From contig JAHNZQ020000004.1 in the NCBI GenBank assembly GCA_019155205.2, positions 972,135 to 1,036,134 of the forward strand: a stretch of 64,000 nt of DNA, read 5' to 3'. The notes beneath the pieces were generated by a model. The model made no database searches. It saw only the letters and a program-made list of their open reading frames with translations, and was not told the DNA's origin. Each line of letters opens with the position of its first letter. Position 1 is the first letter of the stretch. Shown here one piece after another: positions 1 to 10,233 of the stretch. The position numbers and the translations under genes are program-made. Source of the stretch: Gracilaria vermiculophylla (lineage: Eukaryota > Rhodophyta > Florideophyceae > Gracilariales > Gracilariaceae).

Positions 1-489
1 GCGGTAAGCGGATGGTTACGGTCCGATGCAGTCGTCAGTGCTGTGAAACAACGCCCATAACGTGAGTGGGGCAGTTAAAACGCTACACACGTACCAAACA
101 GCCTACGAAGAGGCTTTCAGTACAGGATCAGGAGCACGACGATGCACGATGATCCCCTAGAAACTGGAGCTGTCGACAAGAGACGCAATCCGTTTCCATC
201 AAAAATTTTATTGTATCCTAGAACAGAGACAGTAGAACCCAGGCGCGTCTTCTTACGTCTGCCAACTTGACAGTTTTCATCCATCCTTCATTCTTGAAAG
301 CCCCTCGTGGTTGACAGTGGAGTCATCAAGAAATATTTTAGTGTACCTGAGCCGCACTTTCTACCGAGTACTCACAGATTCAGAGCTTTTTCTGAGTAGA
401 TCCAAAAGAAGTGACCCCGTTCTTCATTTCTCGGTCAGATTGGCGTGGATGCAATATGGTGATGGGTCTACATGGTTTGCACCTTTCTT

Positions 490-575
490 TAGGTATAAAG
501 ATATAGTATAATATACTGTAGAGGTATAGTATAGTATAGAACGGAGAGATGGTATAGTATAGAGGTTTGTTATTG
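490..575. repeat. AT-rich TATAG-type simple repeat
   Basis: Irregular tandem units resembling GTATAGTATAG recur through this patch. It is low-complexity DNA with no coding content. Confidence 0.6.
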
Positions 576-870
576 GGTAATAAGAGGCAGAGTATTATAG
601 TGTACCTTGGTATGGAGGGATTGTTTAGTCCAGTACAGAGAGGTGGTAGCGGTTCTAGTATAATGGATAAAACATCAATCTTCAAAATTGATCATTAAAG
701 GTTAGAATCCTTCAAGACTAAAAGTATCTTCAGTTATTTTGCGCACGAACACTGTCAAAAAGTCTTGGGACGATACATTTTTCGATGGATATACTTTTAC
801 ATAGGTAACTTTTCAACAAATATATTAGATACTGCGTAGAATCTATCGTGAAATTGTGAATCGCTATGTA

Positions 871-872
<2 letters not shown>

Positions 873-921
<49 letters not shown>
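873..921. repeat. (CT)n microsatellite
   Basis: A nearly perfect CT run of about 24 units lies at the outer edge of the left inverted-repeat arm. Its counterpart at the outer edge of the right arm is a GA tract, so the microsatellite seems to be part of the repeated unit. Confidence 0.9.
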
Positions 922-923
<2 letters not shown>

Positions 924-1193
924 TTGCGGGGACGAAAGTCAAATTCCTACTTTACGCAGAGCGTCTCTGTTCAAAGAACCGCTTTCTCGCGAGGAAGACC
1001 AGCACTCTTTCAGGCAACTTCCTGATGATATCACAAATCGACAAATTCCGACGTTCACTCAATTCCCCGTCGCCAATATACCTCATCAGCCTGAAATGTG
1101 TTGATCTCCGATGGAGACCCGTCCGCAGATCCGTTTCGCTTCCCAAAGGAGGGAAGTGAGGCACACCACGTGAAAGCGGATCGTTTGTGCCCG
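880..1193 (+). repeat. Left arm of a long inverted repeat
   Basis: Read on the + strand this arm matches the reverse complement of 1916-2195 with only scattered substitutions. Shared landmarks are a TTTCTCGCGAG core, a GATGATATCAC stretch and GGAGGGAAGTGAGG near the inner end. The spacer is about 720 bp. Both arms also yield near-identical short translations, which is a by-product of the repeat and not evidence of a gene. A foldback element or non-autonomous DNA transposon is likely. Confidence 0.8.
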
Positions 1194-1915
1194 GATATAC
1201 TTTAAGTACTCATCCCAGTAGTGAATCTTCTAACTTGTTTTTACGATGCCCTCCAACGTACATGTGTTTCATGTGCTACTGGTGTTTTCTACTGATTTGA
1301 ATTGGTGGAAGGGATGCAAAACACGCTGTCAAGCATGTTCGTTCATCCTCGTTTTGGATGCTCGGCAGCGATGTACACCCTGAAAAGCGGGTCCGGCCGT
1401 TCTTTCTTTTGCTCATTGATATGTAATGACAGCCTTACACTCTCCTCTGCAATCACAATGGCTCGGGCGACGTCTGAGTCGAAAGAGAGCAGCAATGTTC
1501 ACATCAGAATACCCAAAGTCCTCCGAAAGAAAAATCCGAGAACTTGTCCAATCTCGTCGTCACCCACTGTGTTATAGTTGTGGAAAAGAAACTCCATAGG
1601 TGTAGCATGTAAAGAGCTGGCCAAAGGCAACTTTGAGACATGTCACCAAGGTTGAAGCAGTGATTGTTTCGGAATGAGTGATGGTGCTAACCACAAAGTA
1701 GAGTCAGCGAAGTTTACAGTCTAGAATGGAAATACTTTACAAATGGCGATCTACTTGCCGAGTGTTTGGGCATCCTGATGCAGTCATTGCGCTCGGCGCA
1801 TGGACGAGCTTCGCACATTATTGCGTACTGTTGACTTGCAGGTCTGATGCCGAGGTGATGAGAAGTGCAATATCGTGCGCAGTGTTCTCTCCTGAAAACA
1901 ATGCTACGACGTGAT

Positions 1916-2195
1916 GGGCAAAAGCGATATGCCTTCACGTGGTATGCCTCACTTCCCTCCTTTGGGAAGCGAAACGGATCTGCGGACGGGTCTCCAACGG
2001 AGATCAACACATTTCAGGCTGATGAGGTATAATGGCGACGGGGAATTGAGTGAACGCCGGAATTTGTCGATTTGTGATATCATCAGGAAGCTGCCTGAAA
2101 GAGTGCTGGTCTTTCTCGCGAGAAAGCGGTTCTTTGAACAGAGACGCTCTGTGTAAAGTAGGAATTTGACTTACGTCCCCACAACAAAGAGAGAG
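1916..2195 (-). repeat. Right arm of a long inverted repeat
   Basis: This is the inverted partner of 880-1193. Similarity runs from GGGCAAAAGCG at the inner end to the CAACAAAGAGAG junction with the GA tract at the outer end. No transposase is visible in the spacer. Confidence 0.8.
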
Positions 2196-2220
2196 AGAGA
2201 GAGTGAGTGAGAGAGAGAGA
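2189..2220. repeat. (GA)n microsatellite
   Basis: An interrupted GA/GTGA tract at the outer edge of the right inverted arm, mirroring the CT tract at 873-921. Confidence 0.85.
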
Positions 2221-2982
2221 TCATTGATCCGCGACATCAATAGATGCAAGCTGTCGCGGACCTTGCGAAATACTCGATTTGTTTGCCGTTCGTGGAACGA
2301 TTTAGTGAAATGGCTTTAAATTACCGACGTCAAGCGCTGTACAGCTTTGTAGACTGATAGAGCGATAAGGATTCACTCCAATGTGAAGGTAAGCAAAGTA
2401 ACATGTTTAGAGAGATTCTTCAGAGTTAGCAGAAGGGCAGCTTCTGTTCAGAATGGTTGCGGTCCTTTGAATATGAAACATCGACATTAGTACCACTCCA
2501 TCCTCCAGATTCACATGCCAGAGTTGTTCTATCATTCTCGGTATTACATTACGGCGAAAACAAAAAATGTCATCGCATAACATCCAGTATGGCGCGTAGT
2601 GTGCGCTTGCTTTCAATTCATAATCCCTCGCTATGGCGGCAATCCCCTCCGATTGTTTTCTTTTCCTTCACGATCTTGATGAGCATCCAGCCTTCATGAA
2701 TACGCGGCGTCACACTGCTTTCAGTCCGTGCTGTTGAGAAAATACAGCAGAAGAACACCAAGCGTGATGACGCTGAACTCGTTGAACAAAAAATCACTCT
2801 CACTATGACAATGGAGACATAAATCTTCGTGAATTTCCAGTGAGTCAACGCAGTTGGCAGTCTACAGTGTCCAAATCCGGTTGCGATGGAGAGCGCATTG
2901 GATTGCTAAACGGTGGCAGTGTACAACTTTGTCTCGAAGACGATTCATGCAGGCTGGATATCTCCCGTGAAAGCTTAAATTT

Positions 2983-4092
2983 CTATTTGCATTTGCTGAG
3001 ATCAAGGGCGCTATCAGTTACTGACACCTGATATACGACGGGCCACAGTTTTCCAGTGAGCCATAAGCGTCCCGCGTCCTTATCAAAAGCAATACCGTTG
3101 AGAACATCGACCTGCGAATCCGATGACACGTCAGTCTTCAGCGGCAAGATCCCGGCATCAATTATAGAATTGACTTTGCCGGTGATCGGATTGATTCTGT
3201 AAATTTTTGAAGTGGTCCACACGTTTGACCATATTTCACCACATACCCATTCCAATTCATTGAGCTTGTCGGCTGGTTCACCATTGAGGGTAACGTCTAT
3301 CCTCCGCTTCTCTGAGAGGTCTCCCGGATCAAGCACGCGCAGCTGCGAAGTTCCATCGCTCATGTACACCTCATCTTTTTCACGATCCATTGTTAAACCC
3401 CATCCCTCGCCTTCGTACGACCACTCGTCAACAAGGTCAAAGGTAGATTGATTGAATATGAAACCGCGACCCGCCTTCCATGTAATCATGAATATGTGAT
3501 GGGTAGTGTGAAGCGTTATACCTTCTCCAAACAGTTTCATGTCCTCGAAATTATGGACTTTTAGGACTTTACCGGTTTCGATATCTACCTTGCGCAAAGA
3601 AGAGCGTCCTTGAAGGCCAGTGCTCTCGTAAAAAGCCCCGTTTCCGTGCTCAAAACCCTGGGTGAAGGCCATGGTGTCGTGTGGAAGCGTTCTGGTGACA
3701 TTGATTGCGAATGTCCTGACGGCCTGTGCTTGGGCGCTTTCATCCTCTGCCCCTGGGGCATTCGCAGTCGGGTTCTTATCGGCATCAGGAGAACTAGGTA
3801 CTGAAACGGGTGAGGTTGGTGAAGTTTCGGCTGCAGCGGTGCCCGCCTTGTCGCGGCGAAGGGAAATGAAAATGCCGGCAAAGGCAGAGATGGCAGAGAG
3901 AGCCAAGACCATAAGAACCAGAGGCAAACACCAGCGATTCTTCCAGCGCGGCTCCGACGGCGGGTAGTAAGGCTGCTCTGTCACGGCATCGTCGCCCAAA
4001 GCGGCGCTTGTATCGAACGCAGGGTCATCGCGACCAAGCGCCTCCAGTTCATCGGTGTCGGTGATTTCGTAGGCAGCGGTCGAAGCCATCAT
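2983..4092 (-). CDS. Membrane-anchored glutaminyl-peptide cyclotransferase (plant type)
   Basis: The 369-residue protein resembles the plant/bacterial glutamine cyclotransferase family, which converts N-terminal Gln to pyroglutamate on secretory proteins. The family core runs from about residue 128 (PHDTMAFTQGFE) to the C-terminus, with the characteristic ST-GLQGRSSLRKV, LFGEGITL, VCGEIWSNVWTT, VLNGIAFD and LWLTGKLWP segments of the five-bladed propeller. An acidic N-terminus of about 50 residues precedes one transmembrane segment (about 55-77), followed by basic residues, so it is probably a type II anchored secretory-pathway enzyme. A second Met lies directly after the first. The gene is a single exon and is divergent from the hemerythrin-like gene at 4683. 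The start is the first ATG of the frame. The family is unrelated to the zinc-dependent animal enzyme. Confidence 0.9.
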   Translation of the reverse strand: MMASTAAYEITDTDELEALGRDDPAFDTSAALGDDAVTEQPYYPPSEPRWKNRWCLPLVLMVLALSAISAFAGIFISLRRDKAGTAAAETSPTSPVSVPSSPDADKNPTANAPGAEDESAQAQAVRTFAINVTRTLPHDTMAFTQGFEHGNGAFYESTGLQGRSSLRKVDIETGKVLKVHNFEDMKLFGEGITLHTTHHIFMITWKAGRGFIFNQSTFDLVDEWSYEGEGWGLTMDREKDEVYMSDGTSQLRVLDPGDLSEKRRIDVTLNGEPADKLNELEWVCGEIWSNVWTTSKIYRINPITGKVNSIIDAGILPLKTDVSSDSQVDVLNGIAFDKDAGRLWLTGKLWPVVYQVSVTDSALDLSKCK

Positions 4093-4682
4093 GTCGTCGC
4101 GGGCCGGGTGGTTAATGGTGCGCGGGGAACGGAGAAAGCAGCGCCGCCGAGCGTGAGCTAGCGTGCAAGACGCTAACAGCGAAAAACGGTGGGACCGCCG
4201 TGAGGGAGGCGTTCACAATCGGCCCCGAGCAGTATAACGCCGCCGGCGCCAGCAGAAGGCGCGCCAAAGTGGCTGACGGCAGCTCGAGGCGAGCCAGCAT
4301 GCGAAGGCGTAGAGCTACTGTGCGCTGAGCAGCTGCTGGATGCGGGCCAATCACGACGCGGCACGTGACTGGCACACGCGCGCGCCGCGCGCCGTGACAC
4401 GTCGGGCGCTGGCGATCGCGTCGAGCTCCCACGCGCCTTGAATAACGTCGAGTCATTCGACGCTTGCATTGGCGCGCAAGGCGTCCTTTGCGGCTGCACG
4501 CTGCGCGCCCGTCCGCAGTGCTGCCCACTGGCTCTCTTGAGCGTGTTCAGCTTCGGGCGCTGAGAGTAGCGCCGCCATCCCTCCGTCCCTCGTTCCCCCC
4601 TCCCCCTTCAGACGCAGGTGCTGTCTCGTTGTATCGCCGTGTCTGCTTGTTGCTTGTTCCCTCCCCTCCCCCCCCCCTCCCA
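4093..4682. promoter_or_regulatory. Divergent intergenic region
   Basis: This GC-rich, CpG-rich spacer separates the starts of two divergently transcribed genes and must carry both promoters. The bases just before the + strand gene are strongly pyrimidine-rich (CCCTCCCC type), a feature also seen upstream of other genes here. I see no TATA element or other defined site. Confidence 0.5.
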
Positions 4683-5519
4683 ATGACTCAGTCCCCGTCG
4701 CAGTTGCCAGCCAACTCTGAAGATATTCTCAACCCCGCGTCTGATTTTCTTTCCGTACAGACGACTGAGAAGAAAAGCGTCCGTCTCAGTTCCGCTCTTC
4801 TCAACTACACGCGACCGGAAGGCGTCAACCCGGTGCCGCTCGGTTCTAGCTGGGCGCTTGACCCGCTCGCTCGCCTGCACAATGCCATAAGACGAGAGTT
4901 AATCGACTTGTACAACATGGTCGACTCCATGAAGAGACGTATTCACCAACTGGGCTCCAGCGACCTGCGTACCTTCTTCACATGGTGGCATCTGTTTTCT
5001 TCCTTCCTCAAAACCACTTTTGATGCGCACACCCAGCTTCTCTTTCCATGGGTATCTTCCAAGGGGCATATTCCCGATGCCCTCAACGAGCAAGCTATCC
5101 GCTCGGTCAAAGACAGCCTTCAAGCCATGTTCCAACAATTTCGGACCGCCAATGAGCAGCTCGCTCGACGAGCACCAGATGAAACCCTGGCGCGCATAAT
5201 CAAGGCTCTAGTACATATGCACCTCATCGTGCAACACTTAGAGGCCGTCGAAAACACTTTGCCCGAGCTTATTGAGGAACAATTTCAACCCGCCGATGCC
5301 AAGCGCTTCGACAAGAAGCTGGCCAAGTTCATGCACTCCCACGGACGCATGGATTACAAGAGGATGCATTTATTGCTCATAGCCAATGCCATGACTGCAG
5401 AAGCCACCTCGATGTGGCACAAGTCCATACCCACAGTACTACGATTTTCATACCGTACTACCACCAATAGATTCAACGCTACGCACACCGCGGCCGTCAG
5501 AAAGCTTGCTCCTGAATAG
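4683..5519 (+). CDS. Hemerythrin-like (HHE) four-helix protein
   Basis: The predicted 278-residue protein starts at the ATG at 4683. The frame is open upstream, but that part is pyrimidine-rich and reads like leader sequence. An HNAIRREL segment in the first half, a H-rich helix ending in DAHTQLLFPWV, and a later HMHLIVQHLEAVENTLPELIEE-like helix give the spacing of His residues expected for hemerythrin-type domains, which bind a di-iron centre. The usual HHxxE second motif is altered (AHTQL instead of HHxxE), so metal and O2 binding cannot be assumed. No signal peptide or membrane segment is obvious. It is single exon. Alternative: another helical-bundle protein with incidental His spacing. 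Confidence 0.6.
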   Translation: MTQSPSQLPANSEDILNPASDFLSVQTTEKKSVRLSSALLNYTRPEGVNPVPLGSSWALDPLARLHNAIRRELIDLYNMVDSMKRRIHQLGSSDLRTFFTWWHLFSSFLKTTFDAHTQLLFPWVSSKGHIPDALNEQAIRSVKDSLQAMFQQFRTANEQLARRAPDETLARIIKALVHMHLIVQHLEAVENTLPELIEEQFQPADAKRFDKKLAKFMHSHGRMDYKRMHLLLIANAMTAEATSMWHKSIPTVLRFSYRTTTNRFNATHTAAVRKLAPE

Positions 5520-5868
5520 CTCTTCCTGTTCATGTTGTTGTGCAGCGCTCCTGATGGTGTGTGTAAATTCACGCTTGCATCTTTCTGGGAGGCTGTATGT
5601 GTGTTTCTGATGCTGATTGTGGTACACATTTCCTGACAATCTATTACACAGCGGCTTGAAACTTGTGCCGTTGGCAAAGTCATAGATCTTAATGCATACC
5701 TTCATCATCATATCGTATTGTCATGTATACGTTGCCGCGTAGTCCAGGGCATTCTACCGCGTGCTCCATGCAAAGTCATGTAAGCATCACACCATATGCC
5801 CCCGATTCCTGATGTAAATGATGCCTAACCTTCAATTGAAACAAGCGTTGCAACAAAAATTACTAGTG
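5520..5868. other. Convergent 3' intergenic region
   Basis: This is the spacer between the 3' ends of the hemerythrin-like gene and the ataxin-10 homologue. It probably holds the two 3' untranslated regions. No defined terminator or repeat is visible. Confidence 0.5.
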
Positions 5869-7437
5869 CTACTCCACTATACCACCTTTTCTCTGTACTC
5901 TTAATCTCGGCTTTCCGTCTTCTCCCATAAACGGCTCTAGACCAGTCTTCTCGAGTAGTTCCTTGTTACTCTGCAATCCCCGAAGTTCGTAACTGGAGAT
6001 GTCTTTTGCATTTGCAGGATTTCCATACGTCAGATTCCGCACAGCGAGCACAGCCCATTCGCGCAAGTAGGGGTTCTTGCTGACATCATTCTCGTACGAT
6101 AGGGCGTTGAGCACGACAGGAATGCCCATTAGTTTCCGCACTGAGTCTTGAGCCGGTTTGCAGTCATCACAGCATATGGCCACGATGCGCATCATGACGC
6201 CTCTCAGCCCGACTGCGGATGAGTTTCCTTTTACTACGAACTTGGGCACTATTTTGCCGGCCGTACCTTCTGTTCCACTCTGATTCTGAGCCGCCAGCGC
6301 TTGCAAGACATGAACGGCAACCTTAACTGCACGCACTCGCAACTGCTCCAACAGATCCGAATCTTCCGTTAAAATTACCACCGATCCGATTATGCTCGCC
6401 GAAAGATGTAGTACATCGCCCTCTTTCTTTAGAAAAGCGGCCTCGATCAGCTCCGCAAAGAAAAGCAGACTGGCGGTCGGTATCGCGATTCCGGACGACA
6501 ATGTCTCAGCGGCAGTCTCCGCAGATTTGCTGACGGAGGCTTCCAATACCTGAAGCAAGACAATTTGGCTGCTGGAAAAAGGTTCTGATTTAGAAACCAC
6601 ATCGGAAAGCGATGGGCCCAGTGCATCGAAGCAATTTTGGAGCATAGAGGCACCAATAAGACGTCTGATAATCATGAACGACCACGAGAAGCGCTCCTCC
6701 TCGTCGCTGGTATCTGCTTCTTTCTGAAGCTGTCGCACCAACGCTTCGGTAAACGACTTGCCAGAGCCTTCCCCGCCCTCCCAAATCTTAACAATGTCGG
6801 CCATGCGATGCGGCATGACAGCTATGCAATTGTGTACAAGCGCGGCGGCGGCTGAGGCGGCGGCGTGATTTTCGCATTCAAGCAGCTTTTCTATGGTTGA
6901 CGGAAAGGCCTTGCTCCATACCGCCTCGGCATTGCTCGCGTTGCCAGTGACAAAGTTGACCAAAAACTCCACTGCAAAGCCAAAAAACGGCAGCTTCATG
7001 TTCGAGTGCTGCACTGCGTGCTGATCGGCGTTCATGACGCGTCGCATGGCAAGCGGGTCGGCGCCGGCGCTGTGCTCGGCGGCAATCTGGAAGCGCTTTT
7101 CAATGCACTGCAAGACGAGGTCGTGGGCGCCACACTGGGCGGCGCGGCGCTGATTCGGCGGAGATCTGGCGCATAGGTTTCGCAGCAGCCTGACGGCCAG
7201 CTCGCCGAGTCGCTCATGAAAGGCGAGCGGGTCGCGCAAAACGCACACAAGGTGCTCAATGGCGGTGGGGGAAGTGCCCAGGGTGACACGGCCGTCGTCG
7301 GTGCGCGACGCCGGGATCAGAGCGCGCAGCACTTGGTCGCTTTGTCGCGTGGCGACGTGCGTGCCGGATGGGGCCCACTCCTTGGAGCATAGTTGGGACA
7401 CGGCGGTGTCAAAGTCAAGCGGCTGCGAAGTGGACAT
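5869..7437 (-). CDS. Ataxin-10 / CTR86-like armadillo-type protein
   Basis: The 522-residue single-exon protein is largely helical and ends in an ataxin-10 domain (about residues 420-505). The diagnostic segments are LRGVMMRIVAICCDD, VRKLMGIPVVLNAL, NPYLREWAVLAVRNLT and a following short Asn-rich turn. In this family (human ATXN10, yeast Ctr86) the C-terminal armadillo-like repeat follows a divergent helical N-terminus, as here. Family members have been linked to cytokinesis and signalling scaffolds; no enzymatic residues are expected. The start is the only in-frame ATG near the beginning of the coding signal. Upstream DNA is GC-rich and shared with the divergent Sip5-like gene at 9064. Confidence 0.85.
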   Translation of the reverse strand: MSTSQPLDFDTAVSQLCSKEWAPSGTHVATRQSDQVLRALIPASRTDDGRVTLGTSPTAIEHLVCVLRDPLAFHERLGELAVRLLRNLCARSPPNQRRAAQCGAHDLVLQCIEKRFQIAAEHSAGADPLAMRRVMNADQHAVQHSNMKLPFFGFAVEFLVNFVTGNASNAEAVWSKAFPSTIEKLLECENHAAASAAAALVHNCIAVMPHRMADIVKIWEGGEGSGKSFTEALVRQLQKEADTSDEEERFSWSFMIIRRLIGASMLQNCFDALGPSLSDVVSKSEPFSSSQIVLLQVLEASVSKSAETAAETLSSGIAIPTASLLFFAELIEAAFLKKEGDVLHLSASIIGSVVILTEDSDLLEQLRVRAVKVAVHVLQALAAQNQSGTEGTAGKIVPKFVVKGNSSAVGLRGVMMRIVAICCDDCKPAQDSVRKLMGIPVVLNALSYENDVSKNPYLREWAVLAVRNLTYGNPANAKDISSYELRGLQSNKELLEKTGLEPFMGEDGKPRLRVQRKGGIVE

Positions 7438-9063
7438 GACAAAAGAGAAGTGCGGTGACTCTCCGGAGCGATGGGCAATTTGGGCGCGGATGCGGACGCG
7501 GACGCGAACGCGGAGGGCGCAAAGCGTGATGGGTGCGCGACTCGGCGCGGTGGATGAGTGTCGTTTCGCGCCAGGGGTGTGGGCGTTGTTGGGTTTGCCA
7601 GGTCATGCATCAAACAGCTGTCGCGGCGCCGTGGCGGGGTGGCGCCGATGTTGAGTGCCAAGCGTCTGAATCGAAAGCGGACTCGTATACAACAGACACA
7701 CGTGAACAGGTGTCCACGAAGTGGGGGAGCGCCCTTTTTGTTGACAAGTGGAGGGCGCGCGTGGGGCGGTGGGTGACGTTGACGTGTGACAGTTTGAGTG
7801 GCTAGTTCTTTTGGCCCAATAAGAGGGATGGCTGAGGAACGGTGGGCCACGCGACGTGGAGACCAAGTTGCTCGAGCGCAGTAAGGGATGACGATGACGT
7901 CCTGAAGTACGGTGGAGTGACACGGACAAGACAGCCATGGTGCTGCGCGAAGCGCGCGGTCTCGAAAGCAGAGCGGTCTCGAATGCGGAGGCGAGATTTT
8001 CAGTCGGGCGATGGGGAGAGACTACAACGGTGGGGGGAGGCGTAAGGGTCGGGGCTGATCACTACGCGAGGGCTGTGGGGGTACTGTGAAGTGATGGATG
8101 GCTGTAAAGCGACGTGGACGATGGCATGTGGGTGGCAGCCGTCGGTGGCGCTTTTACGGCCGGTTTCAGCTTTGGTGGCAGGCTGATGCAATGCGGGAGA
8201 ACAAGCAGGACGTGTTGCAAGTTGCTGATGGGGAGACGAACGAACGGGGGCTGTCATTCGGCGGCGCGCACGGCAGCCACAAACAAACGTGACGGCATGC
8301 GAGTACGCGGGGTAGCGCTGGGTAGCGCTGTGCCACAGGCGGAAGCTCAAGTAGGGGCGGGGTGCACCCGACGAGGCAACATACAAGGCAGCGCAGCCAC
8401 AAACGGCGCAGGAGGCCATGGCAGGTGCTGCGGTACGGCGGCGGCGCGGTGAAAATGACAGACGGGCGCGGCAGCGGCGGTGCGGGAATGAGTCGCACCG
8501 CGGCCGCGAGCAGCGCGCGCGCGCGCCACAGCCGCACAGCGGCGGCGGCGCGCGCGCACCGCCTGTGGCGGCCGCTGGCACCCGGCGCGCGCGCACTGTG
8601 TGGTGGCCACGCAAGCGCTTACAGCGGATGTGCCAGCTATGCCAGCTGGCGAGCGCGCGCGCGTGCGCGCGCACGCGCTCACCGCGCGTGACGCCGCCAG
8701 CGCGCATCGCGTTTGGCGCCGTCACGCGAGTGGGAGGCGCGCGTGTGGCGCCGCGTTGCGCACACCATCCGTGTCGGCTGCGCGCCGTCCCCTCCGCGCC
8801 AGCCGCCGCTGCTCAAAATACTACGCGCGTGCGTCGGCGCAGCGCCCGCGCGCGCGCCCGTCCGTGTTGTGCCACTCGTGAGCGCTTTTCGTCGCCCCAG
8901 CCGACCTCTGCCTCTGCCGCCGTTGCCACTCGGCCAGCGCTTCGGTTCGGCCAGCGCTTCGTTTCGCCCAGCGCTTCGTGTCGCCCAGCGTTTCGTTACG
9001 GCTAGCGCCTTCTCTGCGCCAGCGCCGCCTTCCCGCATCGCCCGCTCCGCATTTGCTGTCGCC
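7438..9063. promoter_or_regulatory. Large divergent intergenic region
   Basis: About 1.6 kb separates the ataxin-10 homologue (-) and the Sip5-like gene (+). GC content rises towards the + gene, with many GCGCGC runs at 8500-8900 and a tandem-like CCAGCGCTTCGT block at 8935-9010 just before the ATG. Long open frames occur on both strands but overlap and look like GC-driven noise. I identify no RNA gene. Confidence 0.5.
8935..9010. repeat. Short imperfect tandem repeat upstream of the Sip5-like gene
   Basis: The unit CCAGCGCTTCG(T/G)TTC recurs about five times with variations (CAGCGCTTCGGTTCG, CAGCGCTTCGTTTCG, CAGCGCTTCGTGTCG, CAGCGTTTCGTTACG). It sits 60-130 bp before the ATG and could be promoter or 5' leader sequence. 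Confidence 0.6.
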
Positions 9064-10233
9064 ATGGGAAATTCCTCCAGCGTCCCCCTGCGCCTACGCC
9101 GCCGCCGAATCGACGACCCCGCCGCCCTCGACCTGCCGTTCAAGTCGTCCGGCCTGTACCCCACCTGCAACTGGGATGATAAGCTCGTGCGCCGCCTCAT
9201 TCTGCGTGGCGACCTGGCGCCGCGCTACCCCGGCGAAGACGATCCCTCCCCAAACGTCCGCGAGGAGTGCCCCATCTGCATGCTTGTTTACCCCGTGCTC
9301 AACCAAACCAAGTGCTGTCAGGCTCGTCTTTGCACCGAATGCTACCTGCAAATACGCCCTCCACGCCACAACAAGGAGCCATGCCCGTTCTGCAAGTACA
9401 AGCGTCTGGAGGCCACCTGCAAGGGGCCCCGCGATACCGCCGACCTGGACCGCGAGGAACTGGAGCAGCACAACGCCTTGCAGGCTATCAAACGCGCCCA
9501 TGCCACCGCACTTTCTGCCCACCCTGCGCTCAACACTCAGTCCCCGTCCACCTCGCTTTCGCTCGTCCAATCGTCACAACCCCTGTCGTCGTCCGCTGCA
9601 CCTGCCGAACACACCTCGTCCTCGCCCACGTCGCTAGCTGCCTCACCGTCCTCCCCCGAACCGTCCCTCTCCGATTCTAGTTTGTCTCCGACTGCCGTAT
9701 CATCCTGTGGCACAGTCTCCACGCACGTCACCTCCAATCCCGTTAGCGACCTTACAACGGTGCCGCCGTCATCGCTCGCGGCTACGGCGTCCTCCGCCTC
9801 CGAATCTTCCTCCACGGCTACCGTTGAGTCTTCCTCGTTCTCTCCCGACCAAAACCATCAGCCACACACTTGCACTGAACCTCGCCGACCAGTTTTTGTT
9901 TCCTCTGTTCAGCCAGCCGCCGCCGACTCTATTGGTTTGGACACCGACGTGAGCGATGTCAACTACGCTCCCACAGAAGCATGTGAAGGCAAACAACCGT
10001 CACCCGTTAGTGTTCAGCGCACCGCTCAGCCGCAGTACATGCAAACAGCAGGTGATGATGCCAACAATAGTCGTAACGCCGATCATACTGCTGCTGCGCC
10101 CCGTTCCCTGTCACGACAATGTTACCAAAACAGACAGTCTGCAAACAATTCTTCTCTGCATTTTGGCGAAGAGTTTGAGGAGGAATATGTTGCCATGCAC
10201 CAAGCAATCTGTCGCTCGCTTATCGAAATGTAG
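9064..10233 (+). CDS. Sip5-like C4 zinc-finger protein with N-myristoylation signal
   Basis: The 389-residue protein begins MGNSSS, a strong N-myristoylation consensus, which decides the start at 9064 over the longer open frame. Residues 69-110 form a RING-like cysteine cluster (ECPICMLVYP, then CC at 84-85, C90, C93, then CPFC at 107-110). This resembles the cysteine cluster of yeast Sip5 (a Snf1-interacting protein) and plant relatives. The remainder is Ser/Thr/Pro-rich and probably disordered, with a short acidic EEFEEEYVAMHQAICRSLIE-type helix at the C-terminus that looks like a small interaction motif. Role by family: a membrane-tethered adaptor or ubiquitin-related factor linked to Snf1/AMPK signalling. 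Single exon. The zinc-finger assignment is firm; the Sip5 link is moderate. Confidence 0.8.
   Translation: MGNSSSVPLRLRRRRIDDPAALDLPFKSSGLYPTCNWDDKLVRRLILRGDLAPRYPGEDDPSPNVREECPICMLVYPVLNQTKCCQARLCTECYLQIRPPRHNKEPCPFCKYKRLEATCKGPRDTADLDREELEQHNALQAIKRAHATALSAHPALNTQSPSTSLSLVQSSQPLSSSAAPAEHTSSSPTSLAASPSSPEPSLSDSSLSPTAVSSCGTVSTHVTSNPVSDLTTVPPSSLAATASSASESSSTATVESSSFSPDQNHQPHTCTEPRRPVFVSSVQPAAADSIGLDTDVSDVNYAPTEACEGKQPSPVSVQRTAQPQYMQTAGDDANNSRNADHTAAAPRSLSRQCYQNRQSANNSSLHFGEEFEEEYVAMHQAICRSLIEM

Larger units (their letters stand above)
1..2982. other. Gene-free stretch with an inverted repeat
   Basis: I see no convincing coding region here: the open frames are short, overlap on both strands and show no recognisable domain. 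The stretch contains an AT-rich simple-sequence patch built from TATAG-like units around 490-575, a CT tract at 873-921, a GA tract at 2189-2220, and two long inverted arms (880-1193 and 1916-2195) annotated separately. The last few hundred bases are probably the 3' flank of the minus-strand glutaminyl cyclase gene. Confidence 0.6.

Noticed and set aside
856..1104. Near-identical short translations from 856-1104 (+) and 2004-2249 (-), considered as a duplicated gene
   Set aside because: The similarity is nucleotide-level across the whole inverted repeat, including CT/GA tracts, and is not restricted to codon positions.
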